Under the pieces are notes generated by a model that ran no database searches, was not told the origin of the DNA, and saw only the letters and a list, made by a program, of their open reading frames with translations. Positions 3,974-5,366 of a stretch of 5,366 nt of DNA are shown one piece after another (position 1 is the stretch's first letter; every line of letters starts with the position of its first letter). This DNA is from Burkholderiales bacterium (lineage in GTDB: Bacteria; Pseudomonadota; Gammaproteobacteria; Burkholderiales; SHXO01). The stretch covers positions 1-5,366 of the forward strand of contig JAHCKU010000247.1 in NCBI GenBank assembly GCA_026125625.1. The letters run 5' to 3'. The position numbers were made by a program, and so were the translations under genes.

Positions 3974-5366
3974 TCACACCACCGGCGGATCGCTTTCGCG
4001 GGCCGGATGCTTGTGCTGCGCCAAGGCGGCGACGAAGCTCTGGGCTGCGGCCTTGCTGCCGGTCTTCGCCACGAGCACACCCGGGTCTTCGCGCTCGGGA
4101 ATGCCGGCGCGTTGCAGCAGCATCGCACCGGAGCCGATGGCGAGCAGCGTCTTACAGTGACGGAACTGATCGCGCACGAATTCCACCGCACGGCCATCGG
4201 CGCATAGCGCCTGTGCGGCGGCTTCTCCGTCGGGTACCACCACGCCGTCGAACAACGGTGCCGGATGATTCTCCAGCGAGGCATCCGCATCCAGCACGCC
4301 GTCGTCGGCCGTCGCGAATGGCCCGATACGCGGCCCGACCAGCCGCACCACGCTGCCCGCGGCGATCAACGCGTCGGCCACGGTTTTCACCGACGCACCG
4401 TCACTCTGCTCGGCGATCAGCACCGCGACCTTGCGCGTGCGCACACCGGCGTCGCCAGGACGTGCCAGCAGCGACAGCGCGGGGGATGCAGTCACTTCCG
4501 GCTTGGGTGTCTTCTCCAGCGCCCTGGGCAGCGGCTCGGGCAGTTCCATACCCAGTCCTCGGGCCACGCCTCGAGCGAGCTCGTCCGAGACGTTGCGCAG
4601 CATGGCGACCGTGCGCCGGCGGATGCCGGGCACGGTGACCTTGCTCAGCTCGAAGCGGAAGGCATCGATGATGTGCTGCTTCTCGTGCGGTGCCTGGCTC
4701 TCGTAGAACAGCGTCGCCTGGTTGTAGTGCTCGGCGAACTTCTCGGGCTTGCCGCGCAGCTCGTCGGCATTCACCGGTTCGGGAAAGGGGACGAAGCCGG
4801 CACTGCCGGCCTGGAACGGACAGCCTCCGGCCAGCGAGTTGGGCTCGTAGGCGACCCTTCCGCGATGGATGGCCTGGCGATGCATGCCGTCGCGCTGATT
4901 GTTGTGCGCCGAGGCGAGCGGCGCATTGATCGGCAGCTCGTGGAAATTGGGACCGCCCAGTCGCGAGATCTGCGTATCGACGTAGGAATGGATGCGGCCG
5001 GCCAGCAGCGGATCGTTGGTGAAGTCGATGCCCGGCACCACGTGCGCGGTACAGAATGCGACCTGCTCCGTTTCTGCGAAGAAGTTATCCGGATTGCGGT
5101 CCAGCACCAGGCGTCCGACCGGCATGAGCGGCACCAGCTCCTCCGGCACGATCTTGGTCGCGTCCAGCACGTCGAAGCTGAACTTCTCCGCCTGCTCTTC
5201 GGTGAACACCTGGATGCCGAGCTCCCATTCCGGGTACTCGCCAGCCTCGATCGCCTCCCACAGATCGCGCCGGTGATAGTCGGGGTCGGCACCGGAGATC
5301 TTCACCGCTTCCTCCCACACGTGCGAATGCGTGCCGAGCTTCGGGCTCCAGTGGAACTTGACCAGC
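3974..5366 (-). CDS. katE: Large-subunit (HPII/KatE-type) catalase with C-terminal DJ-1/PfpI-like domain, 5' end beyond window
   Basis: The enzyme breaks down hydrogen peroxide to water and oxygen in the cytoplasm. The visible 463 residues run from a segment matching about residue 280 of E. coli HPII (WSPKLGTHSHVWEEA) to the TGA at 3976-3974. In order: RRDLWEAIEAG (5272-5240), RNPDNFF (5098-5078), the proximal haem tyrosine in RIHSYVDTQISRLGG (Tyr at 4984-4982), HNNQRDGMHR (4906-4877) and YEPNS. A C-terminal flavodoxin-like DJ-1/PfpI-related domain (about 4435-4010, starting RKVAVLIAE) marks the large-subunit clade. The residue aligned with HPII His392, which is bonded to the haem tyrosine in E. 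coli, is Cys (TGT, 5053-5051). The distal catalytic His and Asn and the start codon lie outside. A GTG at 5320 is internal, because homology continues to the window edge. Confidence 0.95.
   Translation of the reverse strand, partial: LVKFHWSPKLGTHSHVWEEAVKISGADPDYHRRDLWEAIEAGEYPEWELGIQVFTEEQAEKFSFDVLDATKIVPEELVPLMPVGRLVLDRNPDNFFAETEQVAFCTAHVVPGIDFTNDPLLAGRIHSYVDTQISRLGGPNFHELPINAPLASAHNNQRDGMHRQAIHRGRVAYEPNSLAGGCPFQAGSAGFVPFPEPVNADELRGKPEKFAEHYNQATLFYESQAPHEKQHIIDAFRFELSKVTVPGIRRRTVAMLRNVSDELARGVARGLGMELPEPLPRALEKTPKPEVTASPALSLLARPGDAGVRTRKVAVLIAEQSDGASVKTVADALIAAGSVVRLVGPRIGPFATADDGVLDADASLENHPAPLFDGVVVPDGEAAAQALCADGRAVEFVRDQFRHCKTLLAIGSGAMLLQRAGIPEREDPGVLVAKTGSKAAAQSFVAALAQHKHPARESDPPVV

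Noticed and set aside
3961..4638. Plus-strand open frame of about 225 codons opposite the catalase
   Set aside because: Arg/Pro-rich antisense translation of the DJ-1-like domain region of katE; no family resemblance.
1..5366. CRISPR arrays, tRNA or rRNA genes, insertion sequences, attachment sites
   Set aside because: No spaced long repeats, no tRNA-like cloverleaf or rRNA sequence, no transposase or terminal inverted repeats were seen; nearly all bases are in genes.

Overview
The window is 5.4 kb of GC-rich, densely coding DNA with no gene-free stretch above about 75 bases. The gene content suggests a sulfur-oxidising Betaproteobacterium or Gammaproteobacterium. It has a BepA-type M48 protease divergent from moaC, a soxXYZA cluster of the proteobacterial type, and a large HPII-type catalase. 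The exact lineage cannot be fixed from sequence reading alone.

Layout, left to right. (1) 1-399, minus: the N-terminal 133 residues of a periplasmic M48 zinc metalloprotease, cut by the window edge just after its HEIAH motif. (2) 400-470: a 71-bp divergent intergenic region. (3) 471-953, plus: moaC, for molybdenum cofactor synthesis. (4) 987-3100, plus: soxX, soxY, soxZ and soxA, tightly packed and in the same direction as moaC, only 33 bp after it. (5) 3101-3169: a 69-bp gap with three TCACC repeats at exact 10-bp spacing. (6) 3170-3940, plus: a classical short-chain dehydrogenase/reductase. (7) 3974-5366, minus: the C-terminal 463 residues of a katE-type catalase, convergent with the dehydrogenase and running off the right edge.

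How the genes work together. SoxY, exported by Tat, and SoxZ form the carrier that holds sulfur on the cysteine of the SoxY C-terminal arm. The c-type cytochromes SoxA and SoxX form SoxAX, which oxidatively couples thiosulfate to that cysteine. The soxB hydrolase and the soxCD sulfur dehydrogenase needed for the full cycle are not in the window. The protease, the dehydrogenase and the catalase have no demonstrated link to Sox.

No clearly undescribed system is visible. The points most worth checking are: a Cys in place of the HPII cross-linking His in the catalase, which predicts a Cys-Tyr bond as in Neurospora catalase-1; a SoxY arm ending GGCGT instead of GGCGG; a 15-codon mini-ORF bridging soxY and soxZ; and the phased TCACC repeats before the dehydrogenase.
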